This document shows positions 23,921 through 33,825 of a stretch of 64,000 nt of DNA, in pieces. The notes under the pieces are model-generated. The model was not told the origin of the DNA. It saw only the letters and a list, made by a program, of their open reading frames with translations, and made no database searches. Within the stretch, counting starts at the first letter, position 1; the number at the start of each line of letters is the position of its first letter. Made by a program: the position numbers and the translations under genes. Location: positions 1,860,001 through 1,924,000 of the forward strand of contig NZ_CP047358.1 of assembly GCF_030408855.1 (NCBI RefSeq), written 5' to 3'. Origin of the DNA: Corynebacterium glaucum (lineage in GTDB: Bacteria > Actinomycetota > Actinomycetes > Mycobacteriales > Mycobacteriaceae).

Positions 23921-24907
23921 TCAAGGATTCGACCACAGGTCAAGATCGCGCCAGCCGGCCGGGACACCCATGGACGCAATCGTAATCGAGTCGCTTTCCA
24001 GAAAGGTCGAAAGCAATGCGCCAAGGCGCGGCACCCAACCTGTTCCGGTCTCTACAGACCGCAGAAGGTAGGCAACTATAGCGAGTGCGTTATACGTGCC
24101 GAATTTAGCTTTCGGAGAGTCAGACTCCACCAGGTGATCCAGAGATGAAATCTGTCCCGCCTTCGGGCGTTTCGGAGCGTGTTGAAGCTTACGGTTGAAC
24201 AAACGCGAATGATGAGCCGCTACGTTCCGGACGTAGTTCAACGAGCTAAGCTAGCTTGCCATGAGTTTCTTGTTGGGGACACCAAACTGAATCGCAACAG
24301 TTTCGGCATCTGCTTGGGGCATGCCTTGGTACAGTCTGGATAGTTGTCCCAACTCGAGGATCTCGGTGAGAGCCCAAATTGGCATTCGATCGTCGTATTT
24401 GTCTCGAAAGTGTGCGACAAACCTCTCATCGGACCCATCCCGGCGTTCTTTGACCCTGGTGAGCCACTGGACGTGTTTACTAGCAGCCGGTTGACGGCTG
24501 TCGGTTCTTGACTCAGTGAAGGATCGATCGAAATAATCCGGGTTTTCGTGTGTAAACGGCCCGTGCCGGCCAATTTCATGACCGATCCGCATCCTTGCTG
24601 CGATTTCGATCCGCTCCACCCCATCTAGAACCGCCAAGCGCAGGCTCCGATCAAAGTCCACTAACTCGATCGCATCGTTTAGCCTTGTGCCCTCTCGATA
24701 TTTGGGGAGAACCGTTATTTGGCGCCGGCCGTCGAAATCAACGCGGGCTTCGGTTTCTAAGAATGGGTACAGGTACCCGGTGAGTCTGTAGTAACCGATC
24801 GAGTTCAGGAGGCGAGCAGCCTGCGATTCGTCATCAATCGTGAGTCCCCGCGAACGCAATCTCTCGATCTGTTGCTCGACCGACAGCCAATCTTTTTGAT
24901 ACTCCAC
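23921..24907 (-). pseudogene. abiF: AbiF (Abi_2 family) abortive-infection protein split by an in-frame TAG
   Basis: The reading frame encodes an Abi_2/AbiF protein: YQKDWLSVEQQIERLRSRG, SIGYYRLTGYLYPF, DFDRSLRLAVLDGVERIEIAAR, and MPIWALTEILELGQLSRLY. After 218 residues (…NKKLMAS) a TAG stands where the family has Trp (family: S-W-L-x-S-L-N-Y-V-R-N). The same frame then continues with LSSLNYVRNVAAHHSRLFNRKL for about 106 residues. The lost part contains the R-x4-H HEPN RNase motif (RNVAAH), so the truncated product should be inactive. GC content is lower than in the flanking pdxY genes, suggesting transfer. GTG at 24907 after AGGAAGA is the likely start. Confidence 0.85.
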
Positions 24908-24925
24908 TCTTCCTAACCCCTGGAA

Positions 24926-24965
24926 GAAAATCAGCCCGCGCACTGGGCAACGGGCTGATCATGAT
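24926..24965 (-). ncRNA. Small stem-loop RNA upstream of abiF (abiF-RNA-like antitoxin candidate)
   Basis: On the minus strand ATCAGCCCG (24959-24951) and CGGGCTGAT (24938-24930) form a perfect 9-bp stem around a 12-nt loop. TTTTCTT follows directly, like an intrinsic terminator. A consensus promoter sits just upstream, so a transcript of roughly 40 nt is expected. AbiF genes are known to carry a conserved structured RNA next to them, described as an abiF RNA motif and viewed as an antitoxin-like RNA. Position and structure here fit; identity to that motif is not verified. Confidence 0.6.
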
Positions 24966-24971
24966 GACGCA

Positions 24972-24999
24972 ATTATAGCACCTGGGGTGTCCCGGTCAA
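24972..24999 (-). promoter_or_regulatory. Consensus housekeeping promoter for the small RNA and abiF
   Basis: On the minus strand TTGACC (24999-24994), a 16-nt spacer and TATAAT (24977-24972). This is the best -35/-10 pair seen in the window. The start site is expected near 24965, right before the stem-loop. Confidence 0.75.
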
Positions 25000-25002
25000 T
25001 GC

Positions 25003-25914
25003 CTACAGCGCTTCGACGCTGAACTGCATGCGCGGATTGGCGTAGAATTCCTGCGCCTCGACCAGTTTCAGCTCGCGCGAGTCCGCTTCGAAGGTGAGCT
25101 TCAGCATGTCGTAGACGCTGGATGCGGTCTTTGCCAGGGCCTCCGCGATCGGCGCGGACTCGCCCACAGAAGCGGCCCCGCTCGCAGATGCGGACTGCCC
25201 CGCGGCACCTGCAGCACGGGCGTTCAAATAGTGCCCCGTGAACAGCGCGGCGGTGACATCGCCGGAGCCGTTGCGCTTGAACGGCAGGCGAGGCGTCTGA
25301 ACGATCCACGCGCCAGCGTCGTCAACCGCGATCATCTCCACGACGTCCTCCGGCGCATCCGGGCGCTCCACCGAGGTCACCAGCACCACCGACGGCCCCA
25401 TCTCGCGCGCCGCCGCAGCCGCACGCAGCGTCGAATCCAAATCGGCCGCGTCCTGCTCCACCAAATACCCCAGCTCGAACTGGTTCGGCGTGATCACATC
25501 CGCCACCGGCACCACCTTGGAGCGCAGCAGCGGCGGGATGTCATCGGCCACGTGGCAGCCGGACTTCGCGTTGCCCATCACCGGGTCGCACGCGTAAATC
25601 GCCGCGGGGTTCGCCTCCTTCACCTGCGCCACAGCGTCCACGATCACATCGGCGATTTCGGAAGAGCCCTGGTAGCCGGACAACAGAGCGTCGATAAGCG
25701 AAAAAGCCCCTCTCTCCCCGACTCCCGCAATCACCGAGGCGACATCCGCCGCCGGAATGATCGGACCCTGCCACTGACCGTAACCCGTGTGGTTGGAGTA
25801 ATTCACCGTGTACACGGGCCAGACCTCGTGCCCGATGCGCTGCAGCGGGAACACCGCCGCCGAGTTGCCCACGTGCCCGTAGGCCACCGCCGATTGGATC
25901 GAGAGAATGTTCAT
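25003..25914 (-). CDS. pdxY: Pyridoxal kinase PdxY, copy 2
   Basis: A 303-residue pyridoxal kinase, longer than copy 1 because of an Ala/Ser/Gly-rich insertion after the catalytic GSGDVTAALFTGHYLNARA segment. N-terminus SIQSAVAYGHVGNSAAVFPLQ, CDPVMGNAKSGCHV, ITPNQFELGYL. It is clearly a paralogue of the gene at 23080. A repeat element encodes SLIDALLS. Two pyridoxal kinases in tandem are unusual; one may have a different vitamin B6 substrate or be on its way to loss. Confidence 0.92.
   Translation of the reverse strand: MNILSIQSAVAYGHVGNSAAVFPLQRIGHEVWPVYTVNYSNHTGYGQWQGPIIPAADVASVIAGVGERGAFSLIDALLSGYQGSSEIADVIVDAVAQVKEANPAAIYACDPVMGNAKSGCHVADDIPPLLRSKVVPVADVITPNQFELGYLVEQDAADLDSTLRAAAAAREMGPSVVLVTSVERPDAPEDVVEMIAVDDAGAWIVQTPRLPFKRNGSGDVTAALFTGHYLNARAAGAAGQSASASGAASVGESAPIAEALAKTASSVYDMLKLTFEADSRELKLVEAQEFYANPRMQFSVEAL
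25689..25699 (+). repeat. CGTCGATAAGC element, copy 7
   Basis: Inside pdxY copy 2, antisense Leu-Ile-Asp; followed by GAAAAA-GCCC. Confidence 0.85.
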
Positions 25915-25938
25915 AGGAGCTATTTTGCTTGTCGACGG

Positions 25939-27261
25939 TCAGTCCTGCGCAATCGGCTCCTCTTCCGCGGAGATGGGCACGTCAATGAGCACGGTGCGAG
26001 TCTTCACGCGACCGCGGCGATCGCGGCCGCCTTCGGCGCTGTAGGTCAGCCCGTTGTGGGTGATGGAAGAGCCGGGCAGGGGCACGCGGCCGAGTTCGTA
26101 CGAGAGCAGGCCGGCGACGGTGTCGACGGAGTCTTTGACCTCGTCCTCGTAGACCAGCTCGTAGTCGAGGTGGTCGGTGAGGTGGTCGACCAGGTCGTCG
26201 AGCGGGAGGCGAGCCTGGACGCGCAGGAGGCGCTCATTGAGGTGCTCGATGGGCGCAGCTTCGTCCTCGTCGTATTCGTCGGTGATCTCGCCGACGATCT
26301 CTTCCAGCAGGTCCTCCATGGTGAGCAGGCCAGCGACGCCACCGTATTCATCGATCACGATGGCGATGTGCGTGTTCAGCTGCTGCATCTCCTTGAGCAG
26401 CACGTCGAGCGGCTTCGATTCGGGGACGAAAAGCGGCTCGCGGCAGGCGCGCAGGACGCGGGTGTCTGGGTCGATAGGTGCGCCGTCGTCGCCGAACATG
26501 TCCTTGAGGTAGGCGACGCCGACGATGTCGTCGACGTCCTCGCCGATCACCGGCACGCGCGAGTGGCCGGAGCGCACCATGAGGCGCGTGACTTGGGCGG
26601 CCGTTTTGTCGTCCTCGATCCAGATCATTTCCGGGCGCGGCACCATCACTTGGCGGGCGTGGGTGGACGCGAGGTCGAAAATGTTTTGGATCATGCGGCC
26701 TTCGGTGGTTTCCACCACGCCTTGTTCCTGTGCGACCTCGACCATCTCGCGCAGCTCCACTTCGGTGGCATACGGCCCGTCGCGGAAGTCCTCGCCCGGG
26801 TGGAAGACATTTCCCACCCTGATGAGCAGGCCGGACAGCGGTCCGAGGAAGCGGTGGAACGCGATAAGCCACTGCGCGGCGCGCAGCGAGATGGTGTACG
26901 GGTTGCGCTTGCCGGCCGTACGAGCGAAGACGCCGATGATGCCGAACTGCAACAGCGTTACCGCGGCGACGGCGGCGGTGATCGCCCACGCGTCGGAATC
27001 GATGAGGTCCATAGCCAACATCGCGGCGAACACCGCGGCGACCACGTCCAGGACGGTCCGCAGCATCACCAGCGTGTTGACGTGGCTGGCGCGGTTGTCC
27101 AGGACGCGAAGCAGCGCATGAGCACCGGAGACTTCGTCTTTGTGCATCGTCTCCACGCGCGCCCGCGAGATCGGGGCAAGCGCCGACTCCACCGAGCCTA
27201 AAAGGCCCGAAAGCAGTAGCGCGACGACGGTGGTGACGGCGTACGCGGCGGTGAATTCCAC
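25939..27261 (-). CDS. CorC/HlyC-type CBS-domain membrane protein
   Basis: A 440-residue protein with an N-terminal DUF21/CNNM transmembrane domain (YAVTTVVALLLSGLLGSVESAL; further helices at about 60-135) and a CBS pair (about 200-320: QVMVPRPEMIWIEDDKTAAQV, HSRVPVIGEDVDDIVGVAYLKD). The C-terminal CorC_HlyC domain contains VIDEYGGVAGLLTMEDLLEEIVGEI. The family exports Mg2+/Co2+. GTG start directly after the ybeY stop (0 nt). Confidence 0.92.
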   Translation of the reverse strand: MEFTAAYAVTTVVALLLSGLLGSVESALAPISRARVETMHKDEVSGAHALLRVLDNRASHVNTLVMLRTVLDVVAAVFAAMLAMDLIDSDAWAITAAVAAVTLLQFGIIGVFARTAGKRNPYTISLRAAQWLIAFHRFLGPLSGLLIRVGNVFHPGEDFRDGPYATEVELREMVEVAQEQGVVETTEGRMIQNIFDLASTHARQVMVPRPEMIWIEDDKTAAQVTRLMVRSGHSRVPVIGEDVDDIVGVAYLKDMFGDDGAPIDPDTRVLRACREPLFVPESKPLDVLLKEMQQLNTHIAIVIDEYGGVAGLLTMEDLLEEIVGEITDEYDEDEAAPIEHLNERLLRVQARLPLDDLVDHLTDHLDYELVYEDEVKDSVDTVAGLLSYELGRVPLPGSSITHNGLTYSAEGGRDRRGRVKTRTVLIDVPISAEEEPIAQD

Positions 27262-27827
27262 CTACTGATCCGCCTCCCGCATCTTGCGGTCCAGCTCGTC
27301 GCGGTCGGCGGCCGACGGGAACGCGTGCGCGCCAGTCGGCTTCGGCTGGTACTCCACCCCGCGCGCGCTCAGCGAGTCGTACCAGTCCGCGAGCAGCTCG
27401 TTCTGCAGTGCGAACATTTCGCGCTCGTCGTCGGGCGCGATATGGTCGTAGCCCAAAAGGTGCAGCACGCCGTGGACCGTGAGCAGCGCGAGCTCGTGGG
27501 CCAAGTCGTGGCCGGCCATGTCCGCCTGCTTGCGCGCGTACGACGGGCACAAGATGATGTCGCCGAGCATCGACGGGCCGAGCTCCTTGGCATCCGGGCG
27601 CCCGCCACCGGGAGTGAGCTCATCCATGGGAAAGCTCATCACATCCGTCGGGCCTTCCAGGTCCATCCAGCGCACGTGCAGGTCTGCCATCGTCGGCTCG
27701 TCCACCAGCGTGATGGTGGCTTCCACGTCGGGGTGCACGTCCATGGCTGTCAGCGCGTAGGAGCAGACGTCGATAAGCATTTGCTCATTGACTTCTGCCT
27801 CACCTGACTCATTCAAAACTTCGATGC

Positions 27828-27831
<4 letters not shown>
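27262..27831 (-). CDS. ybeY: Endoribonuclease YbeY (rRNA maturation)
   Basis: A 189-residue metalloprotein for 16S rRNA 3' processing and ribosome quality control. The zinc motif is [11 protein letters not shown] near 120. DVMSFPMDE precedes it, as is usual. The C-terminus is extended by about 30 charged residues. GTG start overlapping the phoH stop (GTGA), which means coupling. A repeat element encodes MLIDV near the N-terminus. Confidence 0.95.
27768..27778 (+). repeat. CGTCGATAAGC element, copy 8
   Basis: Inside ybeY, antisense Leu-Ile-Asp; the downstream ATTT-GCTCATTGAC nearly completes an inverted second arm. Confidence 0.85.
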
Positions 27832-28874
<1,043 letters not shown>

Positions 28875-28888
28875 AACGCTCCCTTACC

Positions 28889-29581
28889 CTACCAGCGGTT
28901 TGTCAGCGTGCCGATCGCACAAAGCCCAGCAAACGCCGCGCTCGCCGTGCGCAACACCTCCGGCCCAAGCTTCACGGGCGTGCCGCCGATCAGCTCCAGC
29001 TCGTCCGCACCGATGCCACCTTCCGGACCAATCACCAAGTACAGCTCGTCGCCGAGGTCCACCTCTTTGATCGAGGTTTCAGCATCCTCGTGCAGCACAA
29101 GCTTTTGCTTATCGACGCCTCCGAGCTCACGCGAAGTCATCGGAGACGAAACCTGCGGCACCCACGCTCGGCGGGCTTGCTTCGCACTCGCGAGCGCTTG
29201 CTGCTGCCACTTCTCTACCTGCTTGGCCTGCTTGTTCTCCGGCCAGCGCGCGATGGTGCGGTGCGAGATCCACGGAATGATCGCGTTCGCCCCTGCCTGC
29301 ACTGCGAGGTCGACGGCGAGTTCCGCGCGCTCCGACTTCGGAATCGCCTGGACGACGGTGACGCGCGGGGTGGGCTGCTGAACGGTGTGGTGGCCGACAA
29401 CCTCTCCCCGAACTTCTGATTTTGAGGCTTCGGTGACTTTGACTTCGGCGGCGAGCCCGCAGCCGTCGATAAGCATGATGTGCTCCCCCACCTCGATGCG
29501 CTTGACGTGCGCATGCTGCGCCTCCGCGCCGGTGATAAGGCCGGCGAGCGGGTTGGCGCTGAGGAAGTACGGCAGCGACAC
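28889..29581 (-). CDS. rsmE: 16S rRNA (uracil1498-N3)-methyltransferase
   Basis: A 230-residue SPOUT methyltransferase acting on U1498 of 16S rRNA. Motifs: HAHVKRIEVGEHIMLIDG in the PUA-like N-terminus, VQAIPKSERAELAVDLAVQAGANAI (in part), and the knot region ELYLVIGPEGGIGADELEL. GTG start overlapping the dnaJ2 stop by one base (TAGTG). It contains two repeat elements in opposite orientation (29107 and 29464). Confidence 0.95.
   Translation of the reverse strand: MSLPYFLSANPLAGLITGAEAQHAHVKRIEVGEHIMLIDGCGLAAEVKVTEASKSEVRGEVVGHHTVQQPTPRVTVVQAIPKSERAELAVDLAVQAGANAIIPWISHRTIARWPENKQAKQVEKWQQQALASAKQARRAWVPQVSSPMTSRELGGVDKQKLVLHEDAETSIKEVDLGDELYLVIGPEGGIGADELELIGGTPVKLGPEVLRTASAAFAGLCAIGTLTNRW
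29107..29117 (-). repeat. CGTCGATAAGC element, copy 9
   Basis: Inside rsmE; sense reading Val-Asp-Lys; followed by AAAA-GCTTG. Confidence 0.85.
29464..29474 (+). repeat. CGTCGATAAGC element, copy 10
   Basis: Inside rsmE; antisense Leu-Ile-Asp; 346 bp from copy 9 and in the opposite orientation. Confidence 0.85.
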
Positions 29582-30714
29582 TAGCGGCGGAACCGATCTC
29601 GCATGCGGGAGAAGAAGCCCTCGCTGGCGGGGCCTTCCTCGGTCTGTACCGAGGTGTTGTCGGAGCAGCCGTCGCGCAGCGTCTCAAGGGTCTCTCGCTC
29701 CTGATTCGACAGCTCCGTGGGCACAACCACCTGGACGTGGGCGATGAGGTCGCCCGAGCGGTCCGAGCGCACGATTGGCATGCCCTCGCCGGGCAGCACG
29801 ATGGTGTCGCCGGGCTGGGTGCCCGCGGGGACCTCGATGAGGGTATCGCTGCCCGCGAGGTTGGGCACGGTGATCTCGGTGCCCAGCGCGGCGTCGTACA
29901 TCGGGACGTTGAGGCGCAGGCGCAGGTGCTCGCCGTCGCGCATGAAGTACGGGTGCGGCTCAACCTGCACCTCCACGTAGAGGTCGCCGGCAGGGCCGCC
30001 GCCGTGGCCCACCTCGCCCTGGCCAGCCATGCGGATGCGCATGCCGGTGGCGATGCCCGCGGGGATGTTCGCGATGATGTCGCGGGTCGCGCGCACGCGG
30101 CCGTCGCCGGCGCACTGGCGGCACGGGTCCTTGATGATCTCGCCGTAGCCGCGGCACTTCGGGCAGTCGCGCGTGGTCATGATGTTGCCCAGGAAGGACT
30201 GCTGCACTTCCTGGACCTGGCCCATGCCCTGGCAGTTATCGCAGGTGACAGGCTTGGACTCGGATTCAGAGCCGGTGCCGTGACAGCGGTCGCACACCAC
30301 GGCGGTATCGACGGAGACTTCCTTCTTCACGCCCGCGTAGGCCTCTTCGAGCGTGACCGTGGTACGCAGCAGGGCGTCGTTGCCGTGCTGCACGCGGGAG
30401 CGCGGCTCGCGCGCTGTGGCGCCGCCGCCGAAGAACGCCTCGAAGATATCGCCTAGGCCACCGCCGAAACCGCCCGCACCCGGGCCCATGTCGGCCTGCT
30501 CCATGGGGTCTCCGCCGCGGTCCACAATCGAGCGCTTCTGCGGATCCAGCAACACCTCTTGCGCCAGCGAAATCTCCGCGAAGCGCTCCTGCGCCTCCTC
30601 GGACGGGTTGACGTCCGGGTGATACTTGCGCGCCAGTTTGCGGTACGCCTTTTTAATCTCTTGTTCGGTCGCTTCCCGGTCCACACCAAGGATGCCGTAG
30701 TAATCCCGAGCCAA
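29581..30714 (-). CDS. dnaJ2: Chaperone DnaJ (DnaJ2)
   Basis: A 377-residue type I Hsp40. The J domain starts [21 protein letters not shown] with the HPD motif (YHPDVNP). A Gly-rich stretch follows, then the zinc domain with four CxxCxGxG-type repeats ([32 protein letters not shown]), then the substrate-binding barrels. A TTG start at 30714 matches other actinobacterial N-termini; another TTG lies three codons upstream. Same operon as hrcA (16 nt gap). Confidence 0.95.
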   Translation of the reverse strand: MARDYYGILGVDREATEQEIKKAYRKLARKYHPDVNPSEEAQERFAEISLAQEVLLDPQKRSIVDRGGDPMEQADMGPGAGGFGGGLGDIFEAFFGGGATAREPRSRVQHGNDALLRTTVTLEEAYAGVKKEVSVDTAVVCDRCHGTGSESESKPVTCDNCQGMGQVQEVQQSFLGNIMTTRDCPKCRGYGEIIKDPCRQCAGDGRVRATRDIIANIPAGIATGMRIRMAGQGEVGHGGGPAGDLYVEVQVEPHPYFMRDGEHLRLRLNVPMYDAALGTEITVPNLAGSDTLIEVPAGTQPGDTIVLPGEGMPIVRSDRSGDLIAHVQVVVPTELSNQERETLETLRDGCSDNTSVQTEEGPASEGFFSRMRDRFRR

Positions 30715-30730
30715 AACTGACAAAACCTTT

Positions 30731-31741
30731 CTATTCGCCGCGCAGAATGCGGCTGATGTAGCTGGCGACAGTGGCAACCTTTTGAATGGTACCCGGATAG
30801 TCCATATGCGTCGGACCGACGACCCCTAAGCCGCCGAGGGCCTCCGCGCCAGCCCCGTATGCAGTTGTAACAATGCTGGCACGCGATAATTCCTCATCCT
30901 CGTTCTCGCGCCCAATGCGCACCGAAACCTGCTCCAGCTCCTGCGCGCTGGCGAGCAGTTTCAGCACCACCACCTGCTCCTCCAACGCGGCGATGACGGT
31001 ATGCAGTTCGCCGGCCAGGATGAGGTTGCCGGCGCCTGCGATGAGCAGGCGGTCCGAAGTGGTCTCCACCAGCGTGTCAATCAGCACGGCGGTGGCGCGC
31101 TCCACCGCCGGGGCGATAGCCTCCGGCGCGCGTGCCGCCAGCGCCGCAAGCTGTTGCGCCGCCTCGCGCATCGTGGCGCCCACCAGCACGTCGTTGAGCA
31201 GCTCGCGCAGGGCGCGCACGCCGTCATCATCAATCGGCGCGTCCAGCTCCACGTTGCGCTGGTCCACGCGCCCCGCGTCCGTGATCAGCACCAACAGCAG
31301 CCGGGTCGACGAAAGCGCCACCACTTCGCAGTGCTTCACGCGGCTCACGTTCAGAGTGGGCAGCTGCACCACCGCCGCCTGGTTCGTCAGCTGCGCAAGC
31401 AGCGTCACCGAGCGGCGCAGCACATCTTCCATGTCCACGCCGTTTTCCAGGAAGTCCAGGATCGCGTGGCGCTCCGCACTCGACAGCGGCTTCACGTCGT
31501 GCAGCGCGTCCACAAACGCGCGGTAGCCAGCCTCCGTCGGAATGCGCCCCGACGACGCGTGCGTCTGCTCGATGTAGCCTTCGCTCTCCAGCACGCTCAT
31601 GTCGTTGCGGATCGTCGCCGGCGACACCTTCAGCCCGTGGCGCTCCACCAGCGCTTTCGACCCCACTGGCTCCTGGCTGGCGATGTAATCAGCAACAATG
31701 GCGCGCAGGACCGCCCGTCGCCTCTCTTCCGCCGCACTCAT
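30731..31741 (-). CDS. hrcA: Heat-inducible transcription repressor HrcA
   Basis: A 336-residue repressor that binds CIRCE sites in heat-shock promoters. The N-terminal winged helix includes [22 protein letters not shown] and [20 protein letters not shown]. The C-terminal GAF-like and inserted domains are complete. No CIRCE sequence is seen upstream of it here, so its targets are elsewhere (for example groES). Confidence 0.95.
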   Translation of the reverse strand: MSAAEERRRAVLRAIVADYIASQEPVGSKALVERHGLKVSPATIRNDMSVLESEGYIEQTHASSGRIPTEAGYRAFVDALHDVKPLSSAERHAILDFLENGVDMEDVLRRSVTLLAQLTNQAAVVQLPTLNVSRVKHCEVVALSSTRLLLVLITDAGRVDQRNVELDAPIDDDGVRALRELLNDVLVGATMREAAQQLAALAARAPEAIAPAVERATAVLIDTLVETTSDRLLIAGAGNLILAGELHTVIAALEEQVVVLKLLASAQELEQVSVRIGRENEDEELSRASIVTTAYGAGAEALGGLGVVGPTHMDYPGTIQKVATVASYISRILRGE

Positions 31742-31752
31742 AGTTGCCCAGG

Positions 31753-32952
31753 TTACTCTGCGTCTTCAGAAGCAAGGAGGTCGGTGATGATGCCGTCGAT
31801 AAGCAATCGGCCCTTGTCGGTCACTGCAATGCGCTCACCTTTCGCAAGGAGCCCATTTCGCACATGCTTATCGACGTCACCGTTAACCCACCCCGACGGC
31901 ACCCCTTGCTTGAGCCGCAGTCCCAGCATGATGTCTTCGAAGTGCAGGATGTCGGCGGTGAGCTCTTCGGTTTCGGCGATGGGGAGAGTTCCTCCCGCGA
32001 GCATTGCGGCGTAGCGCTCCGGGCGCTTCACGTTGTGGAAGCGGGTGTGGTTGATGGTGCTGTGGGCGCCGGGGCCGGCGCCCCACCAGTTGCCGCCCGT
32101 CCAATACAGCAGGTTGTGGCGGCATTCGCCGCCCGGCTTCGCCCAGTTGGACACCTCGTACCAGTCGAAGCCGTTCTTCTCGAGGGTGTCGGCGATGAGC
32201 TCGTAGCGGGTGGCATAGGTTTCTTCGTCCGGCTCCGGCAGCTCGCCGCAGCGGATCTTGCGGGCCATGGCGGTGCCGTCTTCGACGATGAGGCTGTAGG
32301 CGGAGACGTGGTCGACTGGCGTGTCGAGGACGGCGTCGAGCGTCGCGCGCACGTCGTCGTCCGTTTCCGTGGGCGTGCCGTAGATCATGTCCAGATTGAT
32401 GTGGGCGAAACCGGCAGCGTGCGCCTCGCGAGCAGCTTGGGTGGCGCGGCCCGGCGTGTGGCGGCGGTCAAGCACCCTGAGCACGGGTGTGGATGCCGAC
32501 TGCATGCCCAGCGACACGCGCGTGAAACCGTGCCTGAGCAGGCCTTCGAAGTACTCGGGGCTGGTCGATTCCGGGTTGGATTCGGTGGTGATCTCCGCGT
32601 TCGGATTGATGTCGATCGTATTCTTGATCGCGGTGAGGATGCGGCCCAGGCCGTCGGCGTCGAGCAGGCTTGGCGTTCCGCCGCCGATGAATACGGTGTC
32701 CGCCTTCGGGAGTTTCTGGGTGGCGGCGAGCTCGAGCTCCTTCTCCAGCGCATCGAGGTACGTCGCGTGGGAGGTGTCCACCTCGGTCGGCGTGTAAGTA
32801 TTGAAGTCGCAGTATCCGCAGCGGGACGCACAGAACGGGACGTGGATGTACACGCCGAAGGTGTCCTGTCTGGGCGCCTCCGGTTCAGGCGCGCTCGGTT
32901 CAGCCAGCGGCGTGTCGGTAGAGCTTCGCAAGGGCTGCGTCATGGCGGCCAT
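31753..32952 (-). CDS. hemW: Radical SAM heme chaperone HemW (coproporphyrinogen oxidase-like)
   Basis: A protein of about 399 residues with the radical SAM cluster motif [10 protein letters not shown] near residue 45. [26 protein letters not shown] and [17 protein letters not shown] follow; these are typical of HemW, which inserts heme into respiratory proteins. The N-terminal ~30 residues are unconserved and the start is uncertain (ATG at 32952, 32943 or 32991). Two repeat elements in opposite orientation lie 61 bp apart near the 3' end. Confidence 0.92.
   Translation of the reverse strand: MAAMTQPLRSSTDTPLAEPSAPEPEAPRQDTFGVYIHVPFCASRCGYCDFNTYTPTEVDTSHATYLDALEKELELAATQKLPKADTVFIGGGTPSLLDADGLGRILTAIKNTIDINPNAEITTESNPESTSPEYFEGLLRHGFTRVSLGMQSASTPVLRVLDRRHTPGRATQAAREAHAAGFAHINLDMIYGTPTETDDDVRATLDAVLDTPVDHVSAYSLIVEDGTAMARKIRCGELPEPDEETYATRYELIADTLEKNGFDWYEVSNWAKPGGECRHNLLYWTGGNWWGAGPGAHSTINHTRFHNVKRPERYAAMLAGGTLPIAETEELTADILHFEDIMLGLRLKQGVPSGWVNGDVDKHVRNGLLAKGERIAVTDKGRLLIDGIITDLLASEDAE
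31794..31804 (+). repeat. CGTCGATAAGC element, copy 11
   Basis: Inside hemW; antisense Leu-Ile-Asp; forms an inverted pair with copy 12. Confidence 0.85.
31866..31876 (-). repeat. CGTCGATAAGC element, copy 12
   Basis: Inside hemW; sense Val-Asp-Lys; 61 bp from copy 11. Confidence 0.85.
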
Positions 32953-33019
32953 TGTAGGGTCCGGCCCTTCCATCCCTGTAAAAGATTGCAAAGTTTTACA
33001 GAACGTCTGGCTGGCGCGG

Positions 33020-33055
33020 TGCCCAAGCGGGCGCGGATGCCCAAGCGGGCGCGGG
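33020..33055. repeat. Two tandem 18-bp units
   Basis: TGCCCAAGCGGGCGCGG is repeated twice with an 18-bp period in the gap between hemW and the next gene. Each unit contains a GCCC/GGGC dyad. Possibly a terminator duplication. Confidence 0.55.
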
Positions 33056-33063
33056 TGAAGGGG

Positions 33064-33714
33064 CTAGGCGCCGCGGCGGCGGCGCTTTGCGGCGACCTTG
33101 GCCACGATGGCGTTGATACGCGCGCGCTCCTCCAGGAACTCGGGCGGGTTCTGGCCGCGCATGGTGCGCGTGAAGGCGGGGTGGTCGGCGCAGACGGTTT
33201 CAATCCATCCGTCGGCGGCGGCTTCGACCAGATCACCCACGCGGGCGTAGAGGTGCGGCAGGCTCACGGCACCGAGTTCGCGCGCGACGCGGTCGGTCTG
33301 CTCGAGCACGAACTCAACCACCTCGCCGAGGTGCTGAATCACCAGGTCGGTGCGGCCGGTGAGCGCGTCGTGCATGGTCTGCACGGAATACGGCGCGTCC
33401 AGGGGGAAGAGGTCTTCGAGCCCGCAAGCGTCGAGAAGCTCTGGCTCCGGAACCTTTTCTTCTGGGTGCGCTGAGGCTGAGAGCACCCCGGCGCGCATGC
33501 CTGAGGTGAGCGCCTGTCGCAGGCCGATGAGTTCGCCGACGACGCGGCGCGCGTCTTGGCGGGCATCGTCGACGATTTCGGAGAACTCGGCGAGGCAGTC
33601 GTCGGCGAGCTCGCCGTCGTAATCCGCGATGGATTCGGCGATGTGCTCGATGTACTCCGCAACCTCGTCGCCGATGTTGTAGATCTCCTGGGTGAGCTCG
33701 CGATGGCGCAGCAT
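33064..33714 (-). CDS. Uncharacterised helical protein
   Basis: A 216-residue, acidic, probably all-helical cytoplasmic protein (EIYNIGDEVAEYIEHIAESI, DALTGRTDLVIQHLGEVVEF, EERARINAIVAKVAAKRRRR). It has no signal peptide or catalytic motif. The start is uncertain: ATG 33714, GTG 33732 or TTG 33747. TAAGAT on the minus strand near 33755 could be its -10. It lies between hemW and fadD in the same direction, a place where corynebacteria keep a conserved hypothetical gene. Confidence 0.7.
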   Translation of the reverse strand: MLRHRELTQEIYNIGDEVAEYIEHIAESIADYDGELADDCLAEFSEIVDDARQDARRVVGELIGLRQALTSGMRAGVLSASAHPEEKVPEPELLDACGLEDLFPLDAPYSVQTMHDALTGRTDLVIQHLGEVVEFVLEQTDRVARELGAVSLPHLYARVGDLVEAAADGWIETVCADHPAFTRTMRGQNPPEFLEERARINAIVAKVAAKRRRRGA

Positions 33715-33825
33715 GGCGGCAGTTTTATGCACGCAGGACACCCCCAAGAATCTTAGGCAACTACAAGGAAACTGGGGGCAATGCTATTGCACGCGCACGC
33801 CCAAGGTTGCAAGGCGCGCCGACAT

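Noticed and set aside
24238..24624. 128-codon minus-strand frame overlapping abiF
   Set aside because: Out-of-frame with the conserved Abi_2 sequence; the abiF frame explains the conservation.
25231..27201. 656-codon plus-strand open frame opposite pdxY2 and the CorC gene
   Set aside because: Covers two genuine minus-strand genes; repetitive Val/Asp/His composition typical of antisense frames.
30731..31741. CIRCE element near hrcA
   Set aside because: No TTAGCACTC-N9-GAGTGCTAA-type dyad is visible upstream of hrcA or dnaJ2.
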